A DNA stretch of 64,000 bases from Achromobacter sp. HZ34 (GTDB lineage Bacteria; Pseudomonadota; Gammaproteobacteria; Burkholderiales; Burkholderiaceae_B). The first letter of the stretch is position 1, and each line of letters opens with the position of its first letter. The position numbers and the translations under genes are program-made. The DNA lies in the NCBI RefSeq assembly GCF_002209485.1, contig NZ_NJIX01000005.1, forward strand, positions 434,001 through 498,000, given 5' to 3'. Below, in pieces: positions 1-7,904 of this stretch. The notes below the pieces were generated by a model, which had not been told where the DNA came from, made no database searches, and saw nothing but the letters and a program-made list of their open reading frames with translations.

Positions 1-1674
1 TACGCTGGAAAAGCGATGCGAAATCAGCAAGGTCATGCGGCCCTGCGCGTGCTTGCGGAAATGCTCGAACACCTCGGCTTCGGCCGCTGCATCCAGCGCG
101 GCGGTCGGTTCGTCCAGTACCAGGATGTCAGCCTCGCGGCGCATGTACGCGCGCGACAACGCTATCTTCTGCCACTGGCCGCCCGAGAGCTCCTGTCCGC
201 CCGCGAACCAGCGGCCCAGCTGCGTCGCGTAGCCGTGCTCCAGCCGTTCGATGAATTCCGCCGCGGCGCCCTGGCCAGCGGCCTCGCGCCAGCGCTCTTC
301 CTGGTCGAAAGCCTGCACATCACCTACGCCCAGGTTCTCGCTGACCGGTAATTGATAACGGATGAAGTCCTGGAAAATGACGCCGATACGCCGGCGCAAA
401 GCGTCTTCCTCCCAATCGTTGAGGTCGCTGCCATCGAGCAGGATGCGCCCCTGGTCGGGACGATACAGGCGCGTCAGGAGCTTGATCATGGTGGTCTTGC
501 CGGAGCCGTTTTCGCCGACCAGCGCCAGGCTGCGCCCAGGCGCCAGATGCAGGTCGATGTTGCGCAGCGCCGGCGCGCTGGACCCGGGATACGTGAAGCC
601 GACGTTCTCGCAACGCAAGCCATCGCCCGGCCGCACGCCCTGCCGCAGCACCCCCGTCTGCGGTGCGACGGGATGCGCCAGATATTCGTGCAGGTTCGAC
701 AGGTACAGCCCGTCTTCGTACAGCCCGCTGATGGCCGTCAGCCCCGAACTGATGGCGGACTGGCCCTGGCGGAACAACGCCAGGTACATGGTCATCTGGC
801 CCAGCGTCGTCAGGCCTTGCATGGTGTCGAAAGCCACCCAGGCGTAGGCGCCATAGAACGCCGCCGTACCGAACAAACCCAGCAGGAAACCCCAGCCATC
901 GCGGCGCAAGGTCAGGCGCCGGTCTTCCGCATACAGGCGCGCATAGGTGTCGCGGTAGCGCTGCAACAGCAACGGCGCGAAACCGAAAATCTTCACTTCC
1001 TTGATGTTGCTCTCGTGCGAGAGCAGGCTCTCTATGTAGTTCTGCTGACGGCTCTCCGGCGCGCGCCGGCTGAACAGGCGGAACGCGTTGCCCGAAAAAT
1101 GCGCTTCGGATGCAAACACCGGCAACGCACCGGCAACCAGCAGCAGCAATACCCACGGCGAAAAATGCACCAGTAGCACCGCGAAGCTGCTCAGCAGGAT
1201 CAGGTTCTGCACGAGACCCAGCGATTTCATGATCAAGGAGAGCGGCCGGGTGGAGGCATCGCGGCGGATGCGTACCAGGCGGTCATAGAACTCGGAATCC
1301 TCGAACTGGACCAGGGAAAGCTGCTGCGCCTTCTCCAGTATGAGCAGGTTCACCTTCTGCCCCAACTGCACACGCAACAGCGACTGCTGTACGGAAAGCG
1401 CGCGTTGCATCGCGGCCAGCAGGATGAGTATCCCGGCTTCGAGCAGGACATAGCGCAGCACCGGCCATAGCGGCGCACTGCCCGTCTGCGCGCGCACCTG
1501 TATGGACGCAACCACGGCGTCGACGATGTGCTGGCCCACCCAGGCGGCCCACGCGGGCAAGGCGCCAGCGGCGATGGTGGCGACGATCAGGCCCAGGAAC
1601 AGGCCCCGGGAGGTATTCCAGACCAGGCCTACCGCCTGCAGCGCCTGGCTGTAAAAGAAGGCGACACGTTTCAT
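1..1674 (-). CDS. ABC exporter half-transporter (membrane + ATPase domains), 3' end cut by window edge
   Basis: The gene starts at the ATG at 1674-1672 and stays open to base 1, giving 558 residues without a stop. The first ~330 residues are hydrophobic with several membrane segments (ABC_membrane type). The nucleotide-binding domain follows: Walker A GENGSGKTT near residue 386, signature LSGGQWQ near 495, Walker B LVLDEPTAALD near 520, and the switch histidine in LLISHRF near 553, so only a short C-terminal tail is missing. Such proteins export lipids, drugs or peptides as dimers. It is divergent from a PadR regulator at 1759, and a second half-transporter follows that regulator, so the two may form a heterodimer. 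Repeated operator-like sequences lie just upstream. The substrate cannot be read from the sequence. Confidence 0.9.
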   Translation of the reverse strand, partial: MKRVAFFYSQALQAVGLVWNTSRGLFLGLIVATIAAGALPAWAAWVGQHIVDAVVASIQVRAQTGSAPLWPVLRYVLLEAGILILLAAMQRALSVQQSLLRVQLGQKVNLLILEKAQQLSLVQFEDSEFYDRLVRIRRDASTRPLSLIMKSLGLVQNLILLSSFAVLLVHFSPWVLLLLVAGALPVFASEAHFSGNAFRLFSRRAPESRQQNYIESLLSHESNIKEVKIFGFAPLLLQRYRDTYARLYAEDRRLTLRRDGWGFLLGLFGTAAFYGAYAWVAFDTMQGLTTLGQMTMYLALFRQGQSAISSGLTAISGLYEDGLYLSNLHEYLAHPVAPQTGVLRQGVRPGDGLRCENVGFTYPGSSAPALRNIDLHLAPGRSLALVGENGSGKTTMIKLLTRLYRPDQGRILLDGSDLNDWEEDALRRRIGVIFQDFIRYQLPVSENLGVGDVQAFDQEERWREAAGQGAAAEFIERLEHGYATQLGRWFAGGQELSGGQWQKIALSRAYMRREADILVLDEPTAALDAAAEAEVFEHFRKHAQGRMTLLISHRFSSV

Positions 1675-1694
1675 AGCGTTATCGATTGACCATC

Positions 1695-1746
1695 TATATC
1701 GTAAGACATATCATACGACATATCTAAAGACATATCTTGCGATATA
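1695..1746. promoter_or_regulatory. Repeated operator between the ABC exporter gene and the padR-like gene
   Basis: Three copies of GACATATC lie at 1705-1712, 1717-1724 and 1729-1736, exactly 12 bp apart. They are enclosed by an inverted pair, TATATCG (1695-1701) and CGATATA (1740-1746). Each unit is itself an imperfect palindrome (GAYATRTC). The block is AT-rich in GC-rich DNA and lies between divergent starts at 1674 and 1759. The likely ligand is the PadR-family protein encoded at 1759, controlling itself and the exporter. Binding is inferred. Confidence 0.7.
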
Positions 1747-1758
1747 TACAGGACCGCC

Positions 1759-2376
1759 ATGGGACACCATCACCACAAGCATTGCGCCGGCTGGCACTCA
1801 CCCCGGCACGACGAGCACGGACGCGGCGGCCACGGTGGGCACCGCCGCCACGGCGATTTCAGTGGCCGCGGCGAACTGATGCGCGGACGCCGCTTTTCCT
1901 CGGAAGACCTGCAGCTGATGCTGCTGGGCTTGCTGGCCGACGGCGACAGCCACGGCTACGAATTGATCAAGGCGCTGGAAACCCGCAGCGAAGGCGCCTA
2001 TGTGCCCAGCCCCGGCGTGGTCTACCCGGCATTGACCTATGTGCACGAACTGGGCCTGGTCGATGCCGACGTCATCGGCAACAAGAAGTCCTACCGGCTG
2101 TCGGAAGACGGCAAGCGCTTCGTGCAGGAGCGCCGCCAGCGCCTGGACGAGATGTTCCTGGGGCTGGCGGACCTGGCGCGCAAGATGAAGTATCTGCGCG
2201 GGGCCATGGCTGAAAACAGTGAAAACCCCGGCGGCGGCTTCTGGTTGCCGGAATTCGTCGAGGCGCGCCAGAGCCTGAAACGGGCTCTGCTGCTGAAAAG
2301 CGACGCGCCGCAGGAAGAACAGCGGCGCGTGGCCGCCATCCTGCTGCGCGCGGCCGCGGAGATCGGCGGCGCATAA
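1759..2376 (+). CDS. PadR-family repressor with His-rich N-terminus, YqjI-like
   Basis: A 205-residue protein. The first ~40 residues are very rich in His and Gly (GHHHHKH, then more His clusters), followed by a PadR winged helix (LLGLLADGDSHGYELIKALE, then PSPGVVYPALTYVHELGLV) and a C-terminal dimerisation helix. This arrangement matches E. coli YqjI, where the His-rich tail senses nickel or iron and the protein represses a divergent gene. By analogy it may be a metal-responsive repressor of the flanking ABC exporters; that is inference. AGGA at 1750-1753 serves as ribosome site. The three-copy operator at 1705-1736 lies directly upstream, which suggests autorepression. Confidence 0.85.
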   Translation: MGHHHHKHCAGWHSPRHDEHGRGGHGGHRRHGDFSGRGELMRGRRFSSEDLQLMLLGLLADGDSHGYELIKALETRSEGAYVPSPGVVYPALTYVHELGLVDADVIGNKKSYRLSEDGKRFVQERRQRLDEMFLGLADLARKMKYLRGAMAENSENPGGGFWLPEFVEARQSLKRALLLKSDAPQEEQRRVAAILLRAAAEIGGA

Positions 2377-2398
2377 GAGGGGTATGACAGGCAGGCGC

Positions 2399-2408
2399 GG
2401 GGGGGGGG
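2399..2408. repeat. Homopolymeric tract of ten G
   Basis: Ten consecutive G residues in the 186-bp gap between the padR-like stop (2376) and the GTG start of the second ABC gene (2563). Tracts of this length are prone to slipped-strand change, and Bordetella species use C/G tracts in promoters for phase variation. No clear -10/-35 pair is visible beside it, so an effect on the downstream gene is only a possibility. Confidence 0.6.
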
Positions 2409-2562
2409 ACGCGGAGGGTGACGCGCAGCCCCTGCAACTTCTCCGCGAGGCAAGGCGCCGGACGACATACGCATGGTGTAGTAGCCTAAGGGCTGTACTT
2501 GACCGAACGCGCGTCAGCAGACTGCCCCTGCAAGGGCATCAACCTGAGCCTACTGCCACTAC

Positions 2563-4305
2563 GTGACCAAGTCCGCATCCTCTTCCCGTACCCCTTCCAT
2601 CGGCCTGGGCAGCGCTGCCCGCGAACTCTACGCCGCCCTCTGGCGCCACGCCCAAGGCGCACGACCCCAGCTACTCGGCGCCGCCGGCCTGCTATCAGCG
2701 GCGCAGCTGCTAAGGCTGACCATGCCCTGGCTGGCCTCGCATGCCATCAACGCCTTGCAACAGGGCGACATGGGCACGGCGGGACGCTGGATCATCTACC
2801 TGGTGCTCATCTACCTGTTCTCGTGGTTCCTGCACGGCCCAGGGCGCATCCTGGAGCGCAACGTCGGCGTGCGTGTGCGTACCCGGCTGGCCGACCAGCT
2901 CTATGCGCGCATTGCCTCGGCGCCGCTGGCCTGGCGTGACGGCCGCCATTCAGGCGAGTTGCAGCACCGCGTGGTGCAGTCCAGCCGTGCGCTGTCCGAC
3001 TTCGCGCAGAACCAGTTCGGCTATCTGCAAAGCATTTTCAACTTCGTCGGCCCGCTGGTCGCGCTGGCGCTGCTGTCCTTCACCAGCGGCGCCATCGCGA
3101 TAAGCGGCTACGTCATCATCGCCATCATCATCCTGCGCTTCGACCGCACGTTGATGCAATTGGCGCGCGCGGAGAACGATGAAGAGCGCCGCTATGCGGC
3201 CGCCCTGCTCGACTTCGTCAGCAATGCCGGCACGGTCATCGGCCTGCGCCTGCAGGCGGCGTCACGCAAGCTGCTGGGACGCCGCATGGATGCCATCATG
3301 GTGCCGCTGCGCCGCTCGGTCACCGTCACCGAAGGAAAATGGTTCGCCGTCGACATCCTGGGCATGGGCCTGACGTGGATCCTGGTGGTGGAATACGTGC
3401 TGCAGAATCGCCAGCCGGGCCAGGCCGTGTTGCTGGGTACCGTCTTCATGATCTACCAATACGCGCAGCAGGCCGCCCAGGTGGTGGGCGCCATGGCCGC
3501 GAATTTCCAGAGCTTCGCGCGCATGCACACCGACTACGGCAGCGCCGAACCGATCTGGCAGGCGCCCAGCGATCCCGACGCGATCGTCCCCGCCGTGATA
3601 CCCGACGCCCCCTGGCAGACCCTGGAACTGCGCGGCGCCTTCTGGCGCTACGCCGACGATGCCCGTGGCGGCCTGCATGGCGTGGACCTACGGCTTCGCC
3701 GTGGCGCGCGCGTGGCGCTCATCGGCCCCAGCGGCGGCGGCAAGAGCACATTGCTGCGGACCCTGGCCGGCCTGTACCCGCCCCAGCAGGGCGAGTTGCT
3801 GCGCGACGGCCAGGCAGTGGATTGGGCCCAGCTGCGCACACTGGCCACGCTCATCCCGCAGGAAGCCGAAGTCTTCGAAGCCAGTGTCGAGGAGAATCTG
3901 ACCTTTGGCGAACCGGCCGACGCGGCAGTATTGGAGTCTGCGGTACATACAGGCGTGTTCGACGAAGTGCTGCAACGCATGCCTGAAGGATTGGCCAGCG
4001 CACTGAACGAACGCGGCGGCAATCTTTCCGGTGGGCAGCGGCAACGCCTGGCCTTGTCCCGCGGCGTATTGGCGGCGCATGGCAGTTCGCTGCTGCTGCT
4101 CGACGAACCCACCAGTGCGCTGGATCCAACAGCCGAGGGCCGGGTGTTCGACCGCATGGACGCCGCGTTCCCTTCCGCCTGCATCATTGCTTCGGTGCAC
4201 CGCCCCAGCCTGCTCGCCCGCTTCGACACGGTGGTCGTGCTGGAGGCAGGTCGGGTGGTCGACGCGGGGCCGCGCGATGAGGTGCTGGCCAGACGCGCGG
4301 CATGA
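2563..4305 (+). CDS. ABC exporter half-transporter (second of the pair)
   Basis: 580 residues starting at GTG 2563. An N-terminal membrane domain (hydrophobic segments near residues 35-50, 80-95, 155-190 and 260-310) is followed by an ATPase domain: Walker A GPSGGGKST near 388, signature LSGGQRQR near 488, Walker B LLLLDEPTSALD near 510, and the switch His in SVHRPS near 548. Length and domain order are those of an MsbA/MdlB-type half-exporter. It is encoded downstream of the PadR-like gene on the same strand, opposite to the first half-exporter, so the three genes probably form one efflux locus. No good Shine-Dalgarno is visible before the GTG, and an internal start is possible. The substrate is unknown. 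Confidence 0.88.
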   Translation: MTKSASSSRTPSIGLGSAARELYAALWRHAQGARPQLLGAAGLLSAAQLLRLTMPWLASHAINALQQGDMGTAGRWIIYLVLIYLFSWFLHGPGRILERNVGVRVRTRLADQLYARIASAPLAWRDGRHSGELQHRVVQSSRALSDFAQNQFGYLQSIFNFVGPLVALALLSFTSGAIAISGYVIIAIIILRFDRTLMQLARAENDEERRYAAALLDFVSNAGTVIGLRLQAASRKLLGRRMDAIMVPLRRSVTVTEGKWFAVDILGMGLTWILVVEYVLQNRQPGQAVLLGTVFMIYQYAQQAAQVVGAMAANFQSFARMHTDYGSAEPIWQAPSDPDAIVPAVIPDAPWQTLELRGAFWRYADDARGGLHGVDLRLRRGARVALIGPSGGGKSTLLRTLAGLYPPQQGELLRDGQAVDWAQLRTLATLIPQEAEVFEASVEENLTFGEPADAAVLESAVHTGVFDEVLQRMPEGLASALNERGGNLSGGQRQRLALSRGVLAAHGSSLLLLDEPTSALDPTAEGRVFDRMDAAFPSACIIASVHRPSLLARFDTVVVLEAGRVVDAGPRDEVLARRAA

Positions 4306-4412
4306 GCAGCGCCCTGAACGCGTGGCTTGGGCGCGTGGCCTGATCGCCGTTTCAGGAATTAGCAGGGTTGGGGCGTGTACGCTGCACGCGGATTTTTCTT
4401 CCGCCGCGAAAA

Positions 4413-4952
4413 ATGAAGCTGCCGCCCATCGCCGATCGAATTTCTCCCCCCACGCCGGAAGAAGTGCGCAACGCACGGCTCAGCGCTGGACTGACCCAGA
4501 CCCAGGCCGCGCAACTGGTCTGCGGCGATGGTGCGCACGTGTACCGCGTATGGAACCAGTACGAGGTGCCCGTGGAACAGGTGGTGCATCGGCCGATTCC
4601 CCTGGCCATGTGGGAACTGTTTCTTCTGTCGATAGGCCATCACCCCCGTCTCAAGCTGACGCGCAAGCAGCTGACCAGCTTCCGGGACAAGGACAAGAGA
4701 GCGTTCGCCACCCCCGTGCATGCGCCCATCGCCAGGCCGCCCGTCCCCAGCGGCGAGCGCGGCAAGGAATGCGTCCTGGCGAAGTATCCCCGTGCCTTCT
4801 GTGTCCGTGAAGAAGGCAACTTCGGGGTGGGCAAGGACAGAGTGCGCTACGCCGTCATGGCATCGCCCGAATCCAGCCAGATACTGGGCTACGGGAAGAG
4901 GGAAGCCTGGGCCTGGACCCAGGCGAACCGGAATTTGTCGAAAGAGAAATAA
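4413..4952 (+). CDS. Small HTH-containing protein, putative transcriptional regulator
   Basis: 179 residues from the ATG at 4413; a TTG at 4368 in the same frame is a weaker alternative that adds 15 residues. Residues 14-70 look like an XRE-type helix-turn-helix (TPEEVRNARLSAGLTQTQAAQLV, broken here at 20 or fewer: TPEEVRNARLSAG then LTQTQAAQLV), followed by an Ile/Leu-rich helix ending near AMWELFLLSIGHH. The C-terminal half, including YPRAFCVREEGNFGVG, has no recognised domain. Base composition matches the neighbours and the gene stands alone between the ABC exporter and the phosphoesterase cluster. Its target is unknown. Confidence 0.65.
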   Translation: MKLPPIADRISPPTPEEVRNARLSAGLTQTQAAQLVCGDGAHVYRVWNQYEVPVEQVVHRPIPLAMWELFLLSIGHHPRLKLTRKQLTSFRDKDKRAFATPVHAPIARPPVPSGERGKECVLAKYPRAFCVREEGNFGVGKDRVRYAVMASPESSQILGYGKREAWAWTQANRNLSKEK

Positions 4953-5319
4953 GGCCCGATGACGCGGGTAGCATTCGCGGCCGGCGCAGAGGATTTTTTT
5001 ATTGTGTGAAGTTTCCGTGACAGTACTAATCCCCGCTGTTTGCGTCCCTCTCCTACCTTCACTGACCAGACGCTGACTTACGCCGGAAACGACGCGATGC
5101 CTCTCTCAGCAAGACCGGAGCGCACGCACCGTCTTCCCATAAGACAGCTTGCAGTTAGCTATTTTTCAGTGTGGAGTCGGCGTTCGTTCAAGAAGGCGCC
5201 AGGAAACCCCAACGTTCGTGTCAAGTTGCGCCTTCAGTATCCCCGCTGCTTTTCGAACCGACGATTGCCATCGATACAAAGCATCGTCTTTTCTCTTTCT
5301 TTTGGGGATATCCGTGCAC
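4953..5319. other. Long intergenic region upstream of the phosphoesterase cluster
   Basis: This 367-bp stretch holds no convincing gene. A T7 run after GAGGA at about 4992-5000 could be a weak terminator for the preceding gene, but no strong stem is visible. A 6-bp inverted pair GACGAT/ATCGTC lies near 5262-5288, shortly before the phosphoesterase start, and could shape the leader. I looked for a Pho box and did not find one. Confidence 0.4.
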
Positions 5320-7767
5320 ATGCCGAACAAATCCATGCTGACCATGTCGCTGACAGCCATCGCTGCGGCGCTGCTGGTGGCCGGTTGCGGTGGGGACAAG
5401 AATGACGACTCGAGTTCCGACTCGACTGGCCCGACCACGGGCTCGACAGGGTCGACAGGGTCGACCGATCCTGTTGCCACCACCTATGCTGGCGTCGTGG
5501 TGGCGACCAGCGCCAAGAACAATGTGTCGGGTAACCCGACGCTGAAGGCCGGCTACTACACCGGCGCCACGGTGTTCCTCGACACCAACGGCAACGGCGT
5601 GCTCGACAGCGGCGAAACCTCCGCGACCACCGACGCCAGCGGCAAATTCACGTTGACCACGACCGCGTCCGGTCCCCTGGTCGCCGACATCCCCACCACG
5701 GCCACCAACACGGCCGCGGGCGCCCTGGTCCCCAGCCACCTGGTCCTGCGTGCCTCGAAGGACCAGATCGCCGACCAAGGCGCGGGCAGCGTCGTGATCA
5801 GCCCCATGTCCAGCGAAGTGCAGCGCCTGGTCGAAGCCAACAACAGCGCGTACGCGACGGAAAAAGCCAACTTGGCCGCACGCCTGACCGGCCCGGCGTT
5901 CAACCTCGGCACGGCAACCGTAAGCGGCGCCGACGCGGTCAGCGACGTCAACGGTGTCAGCAACGCCGCCGAGAAGTACGAACTGATGTACGAAGCCAAC
6001 GCCTTGGCCAGCCGCTACACCTACGCCACCGCCAAGCTGGACCGCGGCGACATGTACCCGGACAATCTGGCCGTGACCGGCGGCGACCCCCGCCTGGCAG
6101 GCCTGACCGGCATCACCGCGGCGACGAACGTGAAGCCCACGCAGACCCAGGCCAAGATCACCTTCGCCCAGGCGCAGCAGGCCGCGTTCAATATCGAAGG
6201 CATCCCGGCCTACGACAATATCTTCATCATCATGGAAGAGAACAAGTCGACGGACGCGATCCTGCATAACACCCGTGCGCCGTACATGAACCAGATCCTC
6301 AGCACCTACAACCAGCTGAGCACCTACTACTCCACCGGCAATCCCTCCGAGCCCAACTACACGGCCCTGGGTGGCGGCGACGACAACGGCATCACCGATG
6401 ACAACTGGTTCGGCTGTGGCGCAACCGGTACGTATGCGCTGAAGGATGTGGCTTTCGTCGGCGGCGTCGCCTCGGACGGTCAGGTGCTGGCACCCGCCGG
6501 CACGCTGCCGCCTCTCGACAGCAGCCACTTGGCCGGCTACGTCGCAGGCAGCGCCACCTGCGGTTTGACCCCCACCGGCGGCACGGCCCACAACATCCCT
6601 GGCGACAACCTGTTCACCCTGATCTCCAAGGCCGGCCTGACCGCGCGCACCTACAGTGAGTCGATGAACCCCGGCCAGGATCCCCGCTCCGACAGCATCG
6701 CCGACGCTGCGGTGAATGGCCAATTCAGCGGCACCGCGATCGACGGACAGACCGTCACGGACGTGTCTTCCTACACGGTTCCCGGCGGTCTCTACAAGGT
6801 CAAGCACGGCCCGTCGATGGCCTTTCAGGCCGCACGCAGCCTGCCGGAGTTCTACGCGGATAACCGCACCATCTTCGGCTCGCAATACACCGAAGCGGCG
6901 TGGAAGGGTGCGACGGCCTACCCTGGCTATGACGTTTCGACCTGGATCTATGACCAGTTCAGCAAGGACCTGGCCAATGGTGACGTCGGCAACATCAACT
7001 TTGTCGTACCCGACCAATGCGATGACATGCACGGCGTGGGTCCCGACGGCGAGTCCTGCAACGGCGGCGCCGACAGCAACGACGGCCAGAACCCGAGTGT
7101 GACGCGTGCCGATATCTACCTGAACCGCGTCGTCACGCAAATCCAGAACTCGGCGCTGTGGAAGAATCCGCAGAAGCGTGTGGCCATCGTCGTCATGTTC
7201 GACGAAGGCGAAGGCTCCAGCACGTCGTGCTGCGGCTGGAACGCGGGCGGCGTCGGCTCCGGCGGCTCGCCCTTGTCCATCGATGCCGATGGCAAGGTGA
7301 CCAAGACGACGGCTCCCCCCAACTACACCGCCGGCAACAATGGCCACGGCAACTCGATCTTCGGCATCATCACCAACCATCAGGACGCAGGCGTGGCGCC
7401 CAAGGGCATCGTCGACAGCGACGCCTACAGCCACTTCGCGATGGTGCGTACGCTGCAAGACATGTTCCAGCTGGCCGACCCCACGGTCGATGGTTCGTAC
7501 CTGAACCGCGCGAAGTACACGGAAGCGTTCATCGCGCAGAACATCATCAACCTGCCGGAGTTCGCGAGCAGCGCCGATACCCACTTCGACGCGGTGCGGC
7601 CGATCAACCACGCCTACATCGTCCCCGCGGGCTATACGCAAAAGCTCAACCCGGCGGACATCACCGGCGTGAAGAACGGCAGCGGCGTGGTGGTCTCGAC
7701 CGACGGCGTAGTGACGCCGCAAGTGGGCCCGGACCGTACCCAGAAAAATGTCTGGTCGCTGAACTGA
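5320..7767 (+). CDS. Secreted phosphoesterase lipoprotein (AcpA / phospholipase C-like)
   Basis: 815 residues from ATG 5320; GTG 5314 is also possible because GGGG at 5304-5307 is well placed for it. The N-terminus is a lipoprotein signal with lipobox LVAGC (Cys23) and then a Ser/Thr/Gly/Asp-rich linker. Residues ~80-115 contain a SdrD-B-like, calcium-loop segment (DTNGNGVLDSGE near 88). The catalytic region starts near 300 with NIFIIMEENKSTDAI, the metal-binding and nucleophile region of the acid phosphatase/phospholipase C family (alkaline phosphatase superfold). FVVPDQCDDMHG and VVMFDEGEG supply further metal-binding acids. It should hydrolyse phosphomono- or diesters outside the inner membrane. 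It is the first gene of a five-gene same-strand envelope cluster. Confidence 0.85.
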   Translation: MPNKSMLTMSLTAIAAALLVAGCGGDKNDDSSSDSTGPTTGSTGSTGSTDPVATTYAGVVVATSAKNNVSGNPTLKAGYYTGATVFLDTNGNGVLDSGETSATTDASGKFTLTTTASGPLVADIPTTATNTAAGALVPSHLVLRASKDQIADQGAGSVVISPMSSEVQRLVEANNSAYATEKANLAARLTGPAFNLGTATVSGADAVSDVNGVSNAAEKYELMYEANALASRYTYATAKLDRGDMYPDNLAVTGGDPRLAGLTGITAATNVKPTQTQAKITFAQAQQAAFNIEGIPAYDNIFIIMEENKSTDAILHNTRAPYMNQILSTYNQLSTYYSTGNPSEPNYTALGGGDDNGITDDNWFGCGATGTYALKDVAFVGGVASDGQVLAPAGTLPPLDSSHLAGYVAGSATCGLTPTGGTAHNIPGDNLFTLISKAGLTARTYSESMNPGQDPRSDSIADAAVNGQFSGTAIDGQTVTDVSSYTVPGGLYKVKHGPSMAFQAARSLPEFYADNRTIFGSQYTEAAWKGATAYPGYDVSTWIYDQFSKDLANGDVGNINFVVPDQCDDMHGVGPDGESCNGGADSNDGQNPSVTRADIYLNRVVTQIQNSALWKNPQKRVAIVVMFDEGEGSSTSCCGWNAGGVGSGGSPLSIDADGKVTKTTAPPNYTAGNNGHGNSIFGIITNHQDAGVAPKGIVDSDAYSHFAMVRTLQDMFQLADPTVDGSYLNRAKYTEAFIAQNIINLPEFASSADTHFDAVRPINHAYIVPAGYTQKLNPADITGVKNGSGVVVSTDGVVTPQVGPDRTQKNVWSLN

Positions 7768-7780
7768 TTGCCGACCTGCC

Positions 7781-7818
7781 GATCCGGTGATCCGGTGATC
7801 CGGTGATCCGGTGATCGG
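7781..7818. repeat. 8-bp tandem repeat GATCCGGT, four full copies plus a partial one
   Basis: Perfect units at 7781-7788, 7789-7796, 7797-7804 and 7805-7812, then GATCGG. The array lies 13 bp after the phosphoesterase stop and before the peroxidase gene. Unit length is not a multiple of three and the array is non-coding, so copy number could change freely. A role in mRNA structure between the two genes is possible but not shown. Confidence 0.8.
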
Positions 7819-7904
7819 CAGCGTGGCGCAGTAAATGAAGTCCGGGCGGGAGGTGGCTGAGGCCGCTTCCCGCTCCTCGTATTGAAATGCTCAAGGAAAT
7901 AGCG

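Noticed and set aside
4953-5319. A Pho box or strong terminator before the phosphoesterase gene
   Set aside because: No CTGTCAT-type direct repeats are present, and the T7 run lacks a convincing stem.
5221-7722. An 833-codon open frame on the minus strand opposite the phosphoesterase gene, and similar long antisense frames at 7632-9521 and 11231-12526
   Set aside because: They are His/Val/Arg/Ala-rich compositional shadows of GC-rich codons on the plus strand, with no domains and no ribosome sites; the plus-strand genes carry clear motifs.
7781-7818. Short repeated units suggesting a CRISPR array
   Set aside because: The 8-bp units are directly adjacent with no spacers, and no cas genes are present.
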